64,000 bases of DNA from Bacillus sp. sid0103 (GCF_019219025.1 NZ_JAHUWN010000028.1:19379-83378); one strand, 5' to 3'; positions 46,330-56,930 are shown, numbered from the stretch's first letter. The notes: generated by a model from the letters alone, not told the origin. Program-made: numbers and translations.

Positions 46330-47247
46330 TTATTCCTGAATGGTATTTTTTAGTGTTCCAATCTTTTCAATCGTTACTTCCATTTGATCCCCTGGGGATA
46401 AAAATTTAGGTGGCTTAAATCCTTTCCCTACACCAGCTGGTGTACCGGTCGCAATAATATCCCCTGGTTCTAATGTCATTCCAGCTGATAAAACGGAGAT
46501 AATCTCCTCTATCGGAAATATAAAATTCTTTGTATTTGAGTTCTGTCTTACTTCTCCATTCACCGTTGTATGTATATTTAGATGATTGGGATTTTCAATT
46601 ATACTTTTGTGGACAATCCACGGTCCCATTGGACATGTGGTATCTAGACTTTTCCCGATGAAAAATTGCTTGTGCCGCGATTGTAAATCTCGAGCGGTTA
46701 CATCATTAAGAATGGTATAACCAAATATGTAATCCAATGCTTCTTCTTTTTTTATTGCCTGACCCTTTTTACCAATAATAACAGCAAGCTCTCCTTCATA
46801 ATCCAGTTGATCGGTTACATTTTGGTGATTTAGGACCATTTCATTAAACCCGACAACCGTTGTCGGTGCTTTCGTAAATACCATGATATGCTCAGGAATA
46901 TCTGCTTCACTCCCCATTTCAATCGCATGTTCTGCATAATTTTTTCCTACACAAAAGATATTTTTACTCGGCCTTGGAATCGGAGCCAATAGTTTTACTT
47001 CATCGATAGGAAGATATAAAGATTCAGCCCTTTCACTAGTTTGTATCCACTCCAGCAACCCATTAACTTTTTGGATAAAGGTCTCACCAGAGGCAATACA
47101 CTCAAGCATGGAAGAAGGAAAGCTTTTTTGCCCTGTCATTGCTTCTTCTGCATGGTTTAGTAAAAGTACTTCTGTTTCTCCTTGGTCAACCAATCCCACG
47201 AACAATTCATCATTATAATCTACTGTTACAAATTTCATTGGTTTCAC
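46330..47247 (-). CDS. yisK: YisK, fumarylacetoacetate-hydrolase family enzyme
   Basis: FAH-superfamily protein of 305 residues. Metal-binding acidic residues are in QLDYEGELAVIIGKKG, with the catalytic region FTKAPTTVVGFNEMV upstream and ATGTPAGVGKGFKPP downstream. B. subtilis YisK has been reported to decarboxylate oxaloacetate and to interact with the Mbl cytoskeleton; carrying that over is inference. It stands alone, divergent from gerPA. Confidence 0.9.
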   Translation of the reverse strand: MKPMKFVTVDYNDELFVGLVDQGETEVLLLNHAEEAMTGQKSFPSSMLECIASGETFIQKVNGLLEWIQTSERAESLYLPIDEVKLLAPIPRPSKNIFCVGKNYAEHAIEMGSEADIPEHIMVFTKAPTTVVGFNEMVLNHQNVTDQLDYEGELAVIIGKKGQAIKKEEALDYIFGYTILNDVTARDLQSRHKQFFIGKSLDTTCPMGPWIVHKSIIENPNHLNIHTTVNGEVRQNSNTKNFIFPIEEIISVLSAGMTLEPGDIIATGTPAGVGKGFKPPKFLSPGDQMEVTIEKIGTLKNTIQE

Positions 47248-47432
47248 CTCAATTATTTTAATTTAATACACTTAATATATTAAAAGAAACAAATCAAACC
47301 AACAAATATTAAGGACTAAATAAAGGCTAATCCCCCGTTTATAGCAATCTAACTTTTTTGGGCTAATCAATCACATTACCTTTGCCCATACATAGGATGT
47401 AGAAGATACTTTGAAGAAAAAGGGTGTTGATA

Positions 47433-47654
47433 ATGCCAGCAATTGTTGGAGTTGCACAGGTCATTACACTTGGGAGCAGTTCAGTTTTCCATATTGGAGA
47501 CGTTTATAAAATTATGCCATTCTCTACCGCAAAAACCTTTTCTGGTGCTGGTTCCTTTAACACGGGGGATAGCTTACAGCTCCAAAATAATGTTAGTTCG
47601 ACAAATACCCAAGATTCAGATGTTTACGATCAAGGAATTGCACTGAATGCTTAA
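47433..47654 (+). CDS. gerPA: Spore germination protein GerPA
   Basis: First gene of the gerP operon, needed for germinants to pass the spore coat. The 73-residue product MPAIVGVAQVITLGSSSVFH is typical of the GerPA/PF pair. The ATG at 47433 follows AAAGGGTG; an in-frame GTG at 47424 overlaps that site. The promoter region 47248-47432 should carry a mother-cell sigma-K promoter. A CATACATAG word near 47390 is a weak candidate. Confidence 0.93.
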   Translation: MPAIVGVAQVITLGSSSVFHIGDVYKIMPFSTAKTFSGAGSFNTGDSLQLQNNVSSTNTQDSDVYDQGIALNA

Positions 47655-47671
47655 TGAGTGGGTGGGTTTAA

Positions 47672-47902
47672 ATGAATTTTTATATACAGCAGTCCATTCA
47701 AATCAATTTCATTAAAATTGGCGGGATTACCAATTCCTCCGTCTTGCAAATAGGCAGTGCTGGGATTATCAAACCTACGGCTCACTTATATAATACCGGT
47801 GGTTTTACACAACCTGCACCACAAACGACTCAAATTTCAGGCACTTTATTAGGAACACCTTCAGTACCCCTGCAAGCTGCCGTTAGAAAACAGGAGCAGT
47901 AG
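47672..47902 (+). CDS. gerPB: Spore germination protein GerPB
   Basis: Second gene of gerP, 76 residues (MNFYIQQSIQINFIKIGGIT). It shows the repeated IKIGGITNSSVLQIGSAG pattern shared with GerPD and GerPE. It starts 17 bp after gerPA with GGGTGGG as ribosome site. Acts in the spore coat with the other GerP proteins. Confidence 0.92.
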   Translation: MNFYIQQSIQINFIKIGGITNSSVLQIGSAGIIKPTAHLYNTGGFTQPAPQTTQISGTLLGTPSVPLQAAVRKQEQ

Positions 47903-47961
47903 CTCGTCCTACTAGATAAAATTCGATTATTTTATTGGCGAAATAATTGTGAGGTGATTAA

Positions 47962-48576
47962 ATGAATCAGGATTATTCCCAATATCTTCAATGGATGCAG
48001 ATGTGTATTCAAGCACAGGAGCAAAGGATTCTAACGTTAGAAAAAACTCTCCAAAAAATGAGAGAAGATATCAAACAATTAAGTGAAAGACAGTCCATCC
48101 ATGTAGACAAAATTGAATATAAATTTGATCAATTGAAGGTGGAGACTCTCGAAGGGACCTTAAATATTGGTTTAAACCCATCTGAATTAGCCGGAATCGA
48201 AGACTTCGCTGTCCAAAACCAGTCCTTAACCACCCCAATTTCACCAAAACATCAAATGCAAAGATCCATGAAAATCGAGGAAGCGATGTACCGATATATA
48301 GAAACGGATTTACCTCCAATCGTTGAGGCCGCCCAGAGGGAATTAAACGTTCAACCGAATGATGAATATTTATCATTTATAAAACAAGACATCATCAAGC
48401 AGCTTCCGAGCAGGATAGAACAACATTTAACCTCCAATTCCGCTACCAGCCGTTCTTCTGAAGCTGCCCGTTCTGACGATTTAATTATTGAAGCACTAAA
48501 GAAGGAAATTCAAAATGGAGTGAATATTTTTTTCAGCAATTTACCTGAAAATCTGAAAGGGATGAGAACAGAATGA
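47962..48576 (+). CDS. gerPC: Spore germination protein GerPC
   Basis: Largest GerP protein, 204 residues. The N-terminal third is a coiled coil (QAQEQRILTLEKTLQKMRED), followed by a domain with LKVETLEGTLNIGLNP and a mixed C-terminal part. In bacilli it probably scaffolds the GerP assembly. Its stop overlaps the gerPD start by 4 bases (ATGA). Confidence 0.93.
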   Translation: MNQDYSQYLQWMQMCIQAQEQRILTLEKTLQKMREDIKQLSERQSIHVDKIEYKFDQLKVETLEGTLNIGLNPSELAGIEDFAVQNQSLTTPISPKHQMQRSMKIEEAMYRYIETDLPPIVEAAQRELNVQPNDEYLSFIKQDIIKQLPSRIEQHLTSNSATSRSSEAARSDDLIIEALKKEIQNGVNIFFSNLPENLKGMRTE

Positions 48577-48749
48577 ACTTTCAAGTTTATAACCGCGAGC
48601 TCTGTGTTCAAAGCATAAAAATCATCGGGGTGGCAAGTTCATCGTTAGTAATGGTGGGCGATACCGAAACGATCCAGTTGGCCTCAACTTTTGATACCCC
48701 TGCGGAATCATTAATTATTGGCCCGTTTGTTCCCCTATCACCGGAGTGA
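48573..48749 (+). CDS. gerPD: Spore germination protein GerPD
   Basis: Small gene of 58 codons, read directly: it starts MNFQVYNRELCVQSIKIIGV and ends FVPLSPE. It keeps the IKIIGVASSSLVMVGD pattern of the family. The overlap with the gerPC stop, and the GGAG for gerPE inside its end, show a tightly packed operon. Confidence 0.93.
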   Translation: MNFQVYNRELCVQSIKIIGVASSSLVMVGDTETIQLASTFDTPAESLIIGPFVPLSPE

Positions 48750-48754
48750 ACATG

Positions 48755-49162
48755 ATGTTGCAAAGAACCTCTTGTGTAGATTCTATAAATATTAAAATTG
48801 TTTCCTTTGCCTCTACGGTCCAGCTAGGGGATTCCTGTATCATTAATGGTCTTTCAAAAGCACTCGCTGACCAACGAGAAACAGAATTATTTTATGGAAA
48901 TGAGGGTAACTTTCTCCCCTATCGTGTTTTTAGCGAACCTATTCCTTTTCAACCAATTACTGAACCTTTCACATACTCTCGTCAAAATCCGAACCCGCTA
49001 ATTAGGGTTAGTAAGATTGATATTATAGGGATATCCTCTTCGTCCCTTTTACACGTAGGTAATAGCGGACATGTTTCGATGGAGGCAAGGGTTAAACATA
49101 TTCGCGAACTAGTTTCTGTTCCGAGAAAAGATGGTGGGGGAGCAGAACATGGACAAAAATAA
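48755..49162 (+). CDS. gerPE: Spore germination protein GerPE
   Basis: Protein of 135 residues (MLQRTSCVDSINIKIVSFAS), with two copies of the INIxxxSxSSxLxVG-type pattern (DIIGISSSSLLHVGNSG in the second). Two adjacent ATGs at 48752 and 48755 are possible. The second is 8 bases from GGAG and is preferred. A GTG at 48746 overlaps the gerPD stop. Confidence 0.9.
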   Translation: MLQRTSCVDSINIKIVSFASTVQLGDSCIINGLSKALADQRETELFYGNEGNFLPYRVFSEPIPFQPITEPFTYSRQNPNPLIRVSKIDIIGISSSSLLHVGNSGHVSMEARVKHIRELVSVPRKDGGGAEHGQK

Positions 49163-49217
49163 AAGCATAAGATACTTTTAAGGATGATAAGTAAGTTTAC
49201 TAAAAAGGATGTTTGTT

Positions 49218-49436
49218 ATGCCAGCGATTATCGGCCCTGTCCAAATCGTTCACGTAAGTGGAGGTGTTGTCCAATTTGGGGATACAGTCTATATCTCTCC
49301 GAAGGCCGCCTCTAAGACAAATGCAGGTTCAGGTGCATTTAATACCGGTGGATTTATCATTGCAAATAACGGGTTAAGTGGTACCAATGTACTTGATACA
49401 AATGTAATCGACCAGCCAATTGTGGGGAATAATTAA
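49218..49436 (+). CDS. gerPF: Spore germination protein GerPF
   Basis: Last gene of gerP, 72 residues (MPAIIGPVQIVHVSGGVVQF), a paralog of GerPA. The upstream in-frame ATG at 49209 is too close to AAAGGATG, so 49218 is used. A bidirectional terminator follows. Confidence 0.93.
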   Translation: MPAIIGPVQIVHVSGGVVQFGDTVYISPKAASKTNAGSGAFNTGGFIIANNGLSGTNVLDTNVIDQPIVGNN

Positions 49437-49474
49437 AAAATGACATAAACCAAAATGGTCTATGTCATTTTTTG
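49435..49474. terminator. Bidirectional terminator between gerPF and addA
   Basis: Stem AAAATGACATA / TATGTCATTTT with flanking A/T runs at two convergent 3' ends. Confidence 0.92.
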
Positions 49475-49479
49475 TTATC

Positions 49480-52400
49480 TTAATCCTTTTCAATCTTTAA
49501 AATATGGGCTCCATCAAAGAAAAACAAATACCTTTCAGTGACCTTTCTTTTCCAGATTTGTTCGATTGCTCGGGTGTATAAGTTAATTTGCATCTTGTAT
49601 CGGTTTTCAAGAATTGATCTCGCTTGTTCAAACCCGCCTTTATAACGATCAGATATACGATCTGATTTATAATCCACCAAAACAAGCCCGTCTTCGTCCT
49701 CAAAGATGCAGTCAATAATCCCTTGCACAAACACAGATTCTTCTTCATCGTTCCAAGCAGGATACACATCACGAGCATGCATGGAAAGTGTAAAAGGAAC
49801 TTCTCTGTTGATTGTTTTTGCATTAAAATACCTTAGCCCCAAATCTGAATGGAAAAATTGAACAATCAAACGTTTATCAATGATTGAAGCTTGTTCGTGG
49901 GTTAGCAATTCATTGTTAACCATCCATGTTATTTGTTCTTGAAGAGACTCTTGACTCACTGCTTTCGTTAAATCGACATGCTGCATGACCATATGCATGG
50001 CCGAGCCACGTTCAGCAGGACTTAATTGCTTTTCCTGCATAAATTTAGGGCGTTTTATGATCGACTTTTTAAAGTGGTTGACAAGGTCAGTCCCACTTTG
50101 TTCATCCGCGATTTCCCTTTGCCGTTTCATTTCAGATACTGATTGTTTTGAGCGATGGACTGCAGCCTTTGAGAAGGAATATTCCCAATCTAAGCGTGAC
50201 TTTATTTCTTCAGCAAATGGTGACGTGGTCGAGACAAGTTCACCTTTTTGGACCCTATCAAGAAAATGGTCCTCTTCCATACTTGTTTCTGTTTCCATTT
50301 GTTTCACTTCTTCTGCACTTATTAGTGAAATTTTCCATAAGGAAGGATTCCTTGTAATTTCTTCAGGAACCAGGGGATTAATCGTTTCACTAATCCTTAA
50401 TTCACTACCGTCTTGATGTCGAACTAATGCTGGTCCAATCCAATCAATATAGCTTGAAACTGCTGCCCGTTCATAATCCTTTAAGAGCCATTCTGTATTG
50501 GATGCCAAATCATTCCATTGGTCAATTTTTTTCATGGCATCCTTGAGTGTTGCAGATAAATAAAGTTTTTCTTTTGCCCTTGTCATGGCTACATATAAGA
50601 CACGCATTTCTTCGGCGAGCATTTCCATTTTCTTTTTCCGCTTAAAAGCAATTTGCGGCAAGGAAGGGTAAGAAATTCTTTTTTCTGCATTTACATACTT
50701 AGATGCGAATCCGTATGCTTTATCTAACATAAATGGTTTACGAATATCTGCCATATTAAAGGTTCGTGCCATCCCAGCCATGAATACGACAGGAAATTCA
50801 AGTCCTTTGCTGCTATGAATGGTCATAATCCTGACAACGTCCTCTTGCTCACCAAGTGCCCTAGCTGCCCCGAGGTCGTCCCCTCTTTCAATCATTCGCT
50901 CAATAAACCGAAGGAATCTGAACAACCCCCGGAAAGAAGTATGCTCGTATTGCCGTGCCCTGTCGTATAATGCACGGAGGTTAGCTTGACGCTGCTTTCC
51001 TCCAGGTAAACCGCCGACAAAATCATAAAACTGAGTATCTCTGTATAATTGCCAAATTAACTCAGACAGGGATCCCTGCCTTGCCATAGAGCGCCATTCC
51101 GTCAGAAAGTCATAAAAGCGGCGGACTTTTTCGTAAAAGGCAGCCATATTTTCAGCTTGTTTACTCTTGCAAAAGGCAGTCACCGCCTCCCAAAACGAAC
51201 CTCGCTTCTGATGAATACGGATTATTGATAGTTCTTCCTCATTCAACCCAACGATAGGTGACCGTAATACCGCTGCAAGCGGGATGTCTTGGAATGGATT
51301 ATCAATCACACGTAAGAGTGAAATCATTACGGCCACTTCAGTTGCGTTAAAATAACCCGTTGAAAGGTTGGCATAAATGGGAATTCCTTGCTGCTTAAAT
51401 TCTTCAATGATCTGTGGAGCCCATGTCATTGAACGGAGCAGGATTACTGTATCCCGATACATTAGCGGCCGATTTGATTTTGTTTTTGGATTATACACGG
51501 GTGCTCCACTAGCTATTAATTCTTTAATTTTAGCGGCAATAACTCTGGCTTCCAGTTGGGATTGTTCCAGACCAACTGCATCAAATTCTTCTAGTTCTCC
51601 CTCTGCTTCCCCTTCAGATGTTGCAGATGACCCTTTATCCTCAACATTTTGATTAATAAGCAGAAGTTCGACCGGGTAAGGCTCCTCTTCAGGATAAGGT
51701 GCGCCAGCACGTAATTCTGCTGCTTCGTCGTATTCGATTTCGCCAACCTTAACACCCATAATTTGTTTGAATAAAAAATTTGTAGCATCGAGTACTTCTC
51801 TTCGGCTTCGAAAATTTCGTGCTAAATCAATCCGTAAACCTGTTGATTCTCCATCAACTCTAAAGCGGTTATACTTGCCAAGGAACAGGTTGGGCTCAGC
51901 CAAACGAAAGCGGTAAATCGACTGCTTTACATCTCCGACCATAAACATATTTCCATTATGTTCATCTTTCTTAGTTACAAGTTTCAGGATCGTTTCCTGC
52001 ACCATATTTGTATCTTGATATTCATCACAGTAGACCTCTTTAAAATGCCTTTGGTAAGCAAGGGCTGCTTCCGACGGCAGAAATTCTCCCATCGATGAGA
52101 TTTCCTTTGTCAAAATTCCTAAGCAGTAATGCTCTAAATCGGCATAATCGACAAGTCCTTTTTCTCTTTTAACCTTTTCAAATCGCTGTGAAAATTCCTT
52201 AACAAGATGAATCAACGTTTCTATTAACGGTCGCATCTCTTCCATGTCACGTAAAAAGCTTTCAGGCTTTCGAGAAAATAGTTCATCTTTTATATCTTGA
52301 ATTTTTTTCTTCGCTTTATCACGAAGTTTTTGGGCCTTCTCTGTTAGTTCTTTATCATACTCCTCACCTTTGACCTGTTTTGCGCGTGAAAAAGACCAAG

Positions 52401-53265
52401 TTTGCATTGCTTGATATAGTGTTTCCCAAGAGTCTCTCTTGGCTAACAGCAGAGTGTCAATCACATTTAAATCATCGATAAAATTTTCGGCCCTAGGTGC
52501 TGGTCCGCCTGGGAGCTTTGTTACTTCTAAGCCGCGCTTAATCATTTCGCTAGCCGCTTCTAATTGAAGTTCAATATCAAATAGAAGAGCCTGGATAAAG
52601 TCAAGGTCCTCAATATTATAAATCGATGAAACATCATACATCGAAATAATTGACTGTAAATATTGCTCAGGTAATGGGTTTGCTCTAGCAAAATCGTAAA
52701 TTGACCGAATAATATCCATTAAAGCAGCATCGCTACGGTCACTAGTGAATGAATCCACCAAGTAAAAAAATGCTTCATTCTCTTTTTTTCCATATTCCAC
52801 TTCAAATAATTCGTCCATTACTTCATCTCGGATTAATTGTGCCTCTGTTTCATCGGCAATTCGGAACCCGGGATCAACATCGATTAAGTAGTAATATTTT
52901 CGAATGACCTCCATACAAAAGGAGTGAAGTGTTGAAATGGATGCTTTGTTTAATAAACTGAGTTGCTTTCTTAAATGGCGGGACATAGGGTCGGCATCAA
53001 TAGACTTTTCTAGTGCTTCCCCAATTCGATGTCTCATCTCAGCAGCTGATGCGTTCGTAAAGGTCACAACTAATAATTCATCAACATCAATGGGATCCTC
53101 TTTTGAAAGAATCTTTTGGATAATTCTTTCCACAAGAACAGCAGTTTTTCCTGATCCGGCAGCAGCAGCGACAAGAATATCCCGATCTTTAGCCATAATT
53201 GCTTTCCATTGGTCATTTGTCCATGTTACATTTTCTGGCTTGGGAGGAATAACAACATTACTCAA
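49480..53265 (-). CDS. addA: Helicase-nuclease AddA
   Basis: AddA is the UvrD-type helicase and one of the two nucleases of AddAB, the RecBCD equivalent that processes DNA double-strand ends for RecA. Its 1261 residues show Walker A AAAGSGKTAVLVERI (about residue 34), Walker B/DEYQDTN, motif VI region YVAMTRAKEKL, and the C-terminal nuclease motif LVDYKSDR. Its ATG overlaps the addB stop by 4 bases. In B. subtilis sbcDC separates addA from gerP; here they are adjacent. Confidence 0.97.
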   Translation of the reverse strand: MSNVVIPPKPENVTWTNDQWKAIMAKDRDILVAAAAGSGKTAVLVERIIQKILSKEDPIDVDELLVVTFTNASAAEMRHRIGEALEKSIDADPMSRHLRKQLSLLNKASISTLHSFCMEVIRKYYYLIDVDPGFRIADETEAQLIRDEVMDELFEVEYGKKENEAFFYLVDSFTSDRSDAALMDIIRSIYDFARANPLPEQYLQSIISMYDVSSIYNIEDLDFIQALLFDIELQLEAASEMIKRGLEVTKLPGGPAPRAENFIDDLNVIDTLLLAKRDSWETLYQAMQTWSFSRAKQVKGEEYDKELTEKAQKLRDKAKKKIQDIKDELFSRKPESFLRDMEEMRPLIETLIHLVKEFSQRFEKVKREKGLVDYADLEHYCLGILTKEISSMGEFLPSEAALAYQRHFKEVYCDEYQDTNMVQETILKLVTKKDEHNGNMFMVGDVKQSIYRFRLAEPNLFLGKYNRFRVDGESTGLRIDLARNFRSRREVLDATNFLFKQIMGVKVGEIEYDEAAELRAGAPYPEEEPYPVELLLINQNVEDKGSSATSEGEAEGELEEFDAVGLEQSQLEARVIAAKIKELIASGAPVYNPKTKSNRPLMYRDTVILLRSMTWAPQIIEEFKQQGIPIYANLSTGYFNATEVAVMISLLRVIDNPFQDIPLAAVLRSPIVGLNEEELSIIRIHQKRGSFWEAVTAFCKSKQAENMAAFYEKVRRFYDFLTEWRSMARQGSLSELIWQLYRDTQFYDFVGGLPGGKQRQANLRALYDRARQYEHTSFRGLFRFLRFIERMIERGDDLGAARALGEQEDVVRIMTIHSSKGLEFPVVFMAGMARTFNMADIRKPFMLDKAYGFASKYVNAEKRISYPSLPQIAFKRKKKMEMLAEEMRVLYVAMTRAKEKLYLSATLKDAMKKIDQWNDLASNTEWLLKDYERAAVSSYIDWIGPALVRHQDGSELRISETINPLVPEEITRNPSLWKISLISAEEVKQMETETSMEEDHFLDRVQKGELVSTTSPFAEEIKSRLDWEYSFSKAAVHRSKQSVSEMKRQREIADEQSGTDLVNHFKKSIIKRPKFMQEKQLSPAERGSAMHMVMQHVDLTKAVSQESLQEQITWMVNNELLTHEQASIIDKRLIVQFFHSDLGLRYFNAKTINREVPFTLSMHARDVYPAWNDEEESVFVQGIIDCIFEDEDGLVLVDYKSDRISDRYKGGFEQARSILENRYKMQINLYTRAIEQIWKRKVTERYLFFFDGAHILKIEKD

Positions 53266-56200
53266 GATTCTCGTACCTCCTTCCTAATAAGTTCTAATAC
53301 ATCTTCTTTTGAATGCGGTGTAAGAACCCGAAATTGATTATTTTCAATTGCCTCGTCAAATTGACAAACAGATTTATATGAACAAAATGTACAAGGTGTT
53401 TTATCCTTTAATTTATATGGGGCTATATCAATTTGACCATCGATAATAGCGTTACCTGTTTTTAAATATAATTTGCGGACGTAAGTTTTCAGGTCATCAA
53501 ATTCTGATAGACTAGCAACTTTCGATTTTTTAGATAAATTCCCGTCTTTTTTAATACCGGCGGCAATAATTTGCGAATCACCCGATTCAAGTGTATTGTC
53601 CATAAGTCGGATGACATTTTGATCACCTACCATTAATCCATTCATCTTAAATTTTTTCATTATCTCTTTTTCGATTTCATCGATTGAAATCATTTTTGTT
53701 GTATTAATAAAAGGATTATGAACATGAAAATAGAGAACACCTGCAGGGCTCGCCTTCATTTCTACCAATTCATTCGAATGTGTCATGACAATATCAAGGT
53801 AGGTTAACATTTGCAGTGCAAGGCCATAATACACTTCGCTAAAATTGACATCCTTTTCACTCGACTTATAATCAATCACTCGTAAAAAGACGCTGTCATC
53901 TGAGGCTTTTGCCTGATCCACTCTATCAATTCTCCCGGCTAATTCCATCCTTTTCCCATTTTTCAGTGAAAACGATAATGGAGGCAGTTTTCCATTAGGT
54001 CCAAATCCTAATTCTAAACCAATTGGTGAGAAACCACTCACTTTTGCATGCTCACTTAAAACGACAGAAGCACGGGTAATGATTTGTTCCAATTTCCGTT
54101 TAATATAATGATGGCGCTCGGAACTTAATAATATTTCATTTTGTAGTTTAGGAGCTAACGTCTTGACTGCTTCCTTGGAGAGGTCTTCACATTGTTTCTT
54201 TGAAAGCTCAGCCCATGAAAGGTTTTGTTCATTGACAATATCTGCAATCTGTTTTAAAGCAGCATGGAATAACTCCCCGATATCTGGAGCCTCTAACCGA
54301 TACACTTGACGATCCCGGAGCTTTAAACCATGCTGAGCAAAATGAGAAAAAGCACAGGAGTTATATAATTCCATTCTGGAAACACTGGCTTGAATGGCTT
54401 CACCATATAATTCATCCGCTACCTCTTTCGAGAGCTTTACGGTTGGGTTCGAATAAAATAAGCTTGAAAACACTTTTTGTGCTTTGTCCTTACCTGAACT
54501 CTCAAGATAGTAATTATAAACATCCCACCAAAGATTAGAAATGGGATAGCCGCGTTTTTTCCATTGCAGCTGGGAATTGAGGTAGGACAAAGACGTTGTA
54601 AAGTTTGATATAAAACTCAGTTGACTCTGTTCCGAAACTTGCGATGGATCTGAGACGTAGAAAAGTTCATCAGCTCCTGGAAACATATCTTTTATTCTCT
54701 TAATATACGAAGAAGGAATTAACGCTTTTCCTTCATCATTCGCAAGCGGGTAACAGACAAAAAGGGCTTCCGTTGGAGCGGTAAATGCTTTATAGGCAAG
54801 ATAGTTTTCATCGAGTAAACGCGTCCGGCTACTTGGTGCGATATTGACCCCAGCTGCTAAAAGCATTTCCCTGTCTTCATCTGAGAGGATCCCCTCATCT
54901 GATATTTTTGCAGGCAGTATTCCTTCGTTGACACCCACTACAAACACGACTTTTATTTCATTGAGCCTTGATTTTTCTAAATCACCAATCAATACTTGGT
55001 CAAGTGCAGGAGGGATAAGTGAAAAATGTAAGGATTCAAATCCTGATTCTAAAACCGCTGCAAATGCCTTTAGTGCAATTGGCTCTTCACCTAATATTTC
55101 AACATATTGATCGAGCAGATCGATTACAGCATTCCACACTTGTTCGTGCTCACGCATTTTAACAAGGTTACCCTTCTCTTCGGCAGCCGCTTTCCATTTC
55201 TCAAGCTTTGCTGGAACATCCAATTCCTCTAGCAATAAATAAATAGCTTCACAGAGTTTTCGTCCCGAATCTGCTTTTTTCAAACGTCTTGATAGCCGTA
55301 ATAACGGAGCTGTTATCATGAGTTTTAATTCATTTAACTCTTGTTCCATTTCTTTTTCAGCATCGGTTTGTGAGATTGTCTCTAATTCTAACCCTCTAAT
55401 CCGACGGTAACTCCAACGATCTTTTTTCGTCCATTTACTTCCGCTAATTCCGTAAGCTAGACAATAATTTTCTAGTTTGTCCATTTTTTCACGCATTTTA
55501 GCGAAATTTTCCTGAAGGGGATATAACAATTCTGTTTTTATCACTCTGAATACAGGTTCATAGCGCCAGTAAGAATTGATCACTTCCAGACTCGAACGAA
55601 TTAATTCAATCAGTGGATGGTTCAGCATCGTCCTTTTTTGATCAATAAAATAGGGAATCTGATAATCGTTGAAAACTGGTTCAACAATCTCATGATAGTC
55701 CACGCCATTTCTGATTAATAAAGCGATATCCCGGTACCGGTAACTCTTCGTCCTGACAAAATCGCGTATCTCTCTGGCAACCCCTTCGATCTCAGCTCTA
55801 CGATTTACTGCTTGGCAAATATTAATTTTTGACTCACCCAAATATGGGACTGCAGGCCGGGAATCAAATTTTCCTTCCAGATGTTGTAATGAAGGCTGAT
55901 TCCATTTCTTTTGTTCTTGTAAAATGACAGGTTGATCCATCTCGATACCGTTTGCTCTTGCTAAATCATAAATAGAAAAACAAGCTCCACCGGATAAACG
56001 GAATAAGTCAAGTTCATCAGGAGGTGCAGCAAGGGATAAGTGATCTGTTGTCAGTGCAATTGAAACGGTTTTACAATGCTTCATCAACTCCACCATTACA
56101 CGATATTCCTGGGGTGAAAAACTATCAAAACCATCGATATATATTTCAGCATCTTTTAAATAGGTTGAGCTGGTTATTTTCTCCGCTAGTAGGGTAAAGT

Positions 56201-56753
56201 AGTCCTCTGAATCGATATATTTACCAAAAATTTCATCTTCAAACTTTTTATAGATTATTTCTAAATCTTTGATTTTATCATGTAAGGCATTGGCTGCCGT
56301 TGTATCTCCACTCGATTGGAAGGAACTCTGAATCAGCTCCTCGGGACTTATACAGTATCGTTTAAATTCCGTTATCATTTGCTCCAGTTGTTTAATAAAT
56401 CCAGACTTATCGGCAGCACGCTGAAAAAGCTGTAGTTGCTCCTTTTGCTCATCGATAATTTTGCGAATTAGCATGCTCATCCCTACACTGCTTAAATGGA
56501 TTCGGCTAATCCCGCCTGTTTCTTGCAAGATTCGCCACGCCATCCGAGAAAAACTATATACTTGAGCGCGAATCATTCCGCCAATCGCTGGGTCTGTAGC
56601 CAATCGATATTCAGATAAAAAAGTCATCTGTTCTGGAACAATATAAATAATCGGAGTTCCTTCTGGGTTTTCCAGAAGCCGCTCCTTTATTTCTTCAAGG
56701 AACATAGCTGTTTTGCCACTTCCCGACCGCCCGATTACCATTCTTAATGACAT
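53262..56753 (-). CDS. addB: Helicase-nuclease AddB
   Basis: Partner of AddA, 1163 residues. It has an N-terminal Walker A (GRSGSGKTAMFLEEI), an inactivated helicase middle that reads Chi, and a C-terminal nuclease domain (RVIDYKSSEKD) flanked by the four iron-sulfur cysteines (NSCAFSHF, about residue 796, and PCTFCSYKSVC near 1115). The promoter should lie in 56754-56884. Confidence 0.97.
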   Translation of the reverse strand: MSLRMVIGRSGSGKTAMFLEEIKERLLENPEGTPIIYIVPEQMTFLSEYRLATDPAIGGMIRAQVYSFSRMAWRILQETGGISRIHLSSVGMSMLIRKIIDEQKEQLQLFQRAADKSGFIKQLEQMITEFKRYCISPEELIQSSFQSSGDTTAANALHDKIKDLEIIYKKFEDEIFGKYIDSEDYFTLLAEKITSSTYLKDAEIYIDGFDSFSPQEYRVMVELMKHCKTVSIALTTDHLSLAAPPDELDLFRLSGGACFSIYDLARANGIEMDQPVILQEQKKWNQPSLQHLEGKFDSRPAVPYLGESKINICQAVNRRAEIEGVAREIRDFVRTKSYRYRDIALLIRNGVDYHEIVEPVFNDYQIPYFIDQKRTMLNHPLIELIRSSLEVINSYWRYEPVFRVIKTELLYPLQENFAKMREKMDKLENYCLAYGISGSKWTKKDRWSYRRIRGLELETISQTDAEKEMEQELNELKLMITAPLLRLSRRLKKADSGRKLCEAIYLLLEELDVPAKLEKWKAAAEEKGNLVKMREHEQVWNAVIDLLDQYVEILGEEPIALKAFAAVLESGFESLHFSLIPPALDQVLIGDLEKSRLNEIKVVFVVGVNEGILPAKISDEGILSDEDREMLLAAGVNIAPSSRTRLLDENYLAYKAFTAPTEALFVCYPLANDEGKALIPSSYIKRIKDMFPGADELFYVSDPSQVSEQSQLSFISNFTTSLSYLNSQLQWKKRGYPISNLWWDVYNYYLESSGKDKAQKVFSSLFYSNPTVKLSKEVADELYGEAIQASVSRMELYNSCAFSHFAQHGLKLRDRQVYRLEAPDIGELFHAALKQIADIVNEQNLSWAELSKKQCEDLSKEAVKTLAPKLQNEILLSSERHHYIKRKLEQIITRASVVLSEHAKVSGFSPIGLELGFGPNGKLPPLSFSLKNGKRMELAGRIDRVDQAKASDDSVFLRVIDYKSSEKDVNFSEVYYGLALQMLTYLDIVMTHSNELVEMKASPAGVLYFHVHNPFINTTKMISIDEIEKEIMKKFKMNGLMVGDQNVIRLMDNTLESGDSQIIAAGIKKDGNLSKKSKVASLSEFDDLKTYVRKLYLKTGNAIIDGQIDIAPYKLKDKTPCTFCSYKSVCQFDEAIENNQFRVLTPHSKEDVLELIRKEVRES

Positions 56754-56884
56754 GTAAAAACCTCACTTTCCACTACCACTAAAAGGAACTATATCTCTCA
56801 TTCTATCACAAAATAAGCACAAACGTTTGGAATACCACTAACAGATTGGAGCCATAATTGGTAAATTCTACGGTTTTTTCAAGC

Positions 56885-56917
56885 AAAAAAAAACACGATT
56901 CATCATCGTGTATACCC
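56885..56917 (-). terminator. Terminator of the signal peptidase gene
   Basis: Minus-strand stem ACACGATGAT / ATCGTGT with a short loop, followed by nine T, between the signal peptidase gene and addB. Confidence 0.88.
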
Positions 56918-56930
56918 TTTATCTTCTCAT

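Noticed and set aside
47380..47400. CATACATAG as a sigma-K -10 element for gerP
   Set aside because: It only partly fits CATANNNTA and no AC -35 lies at the right spacing, so it is not listed as a promoter.
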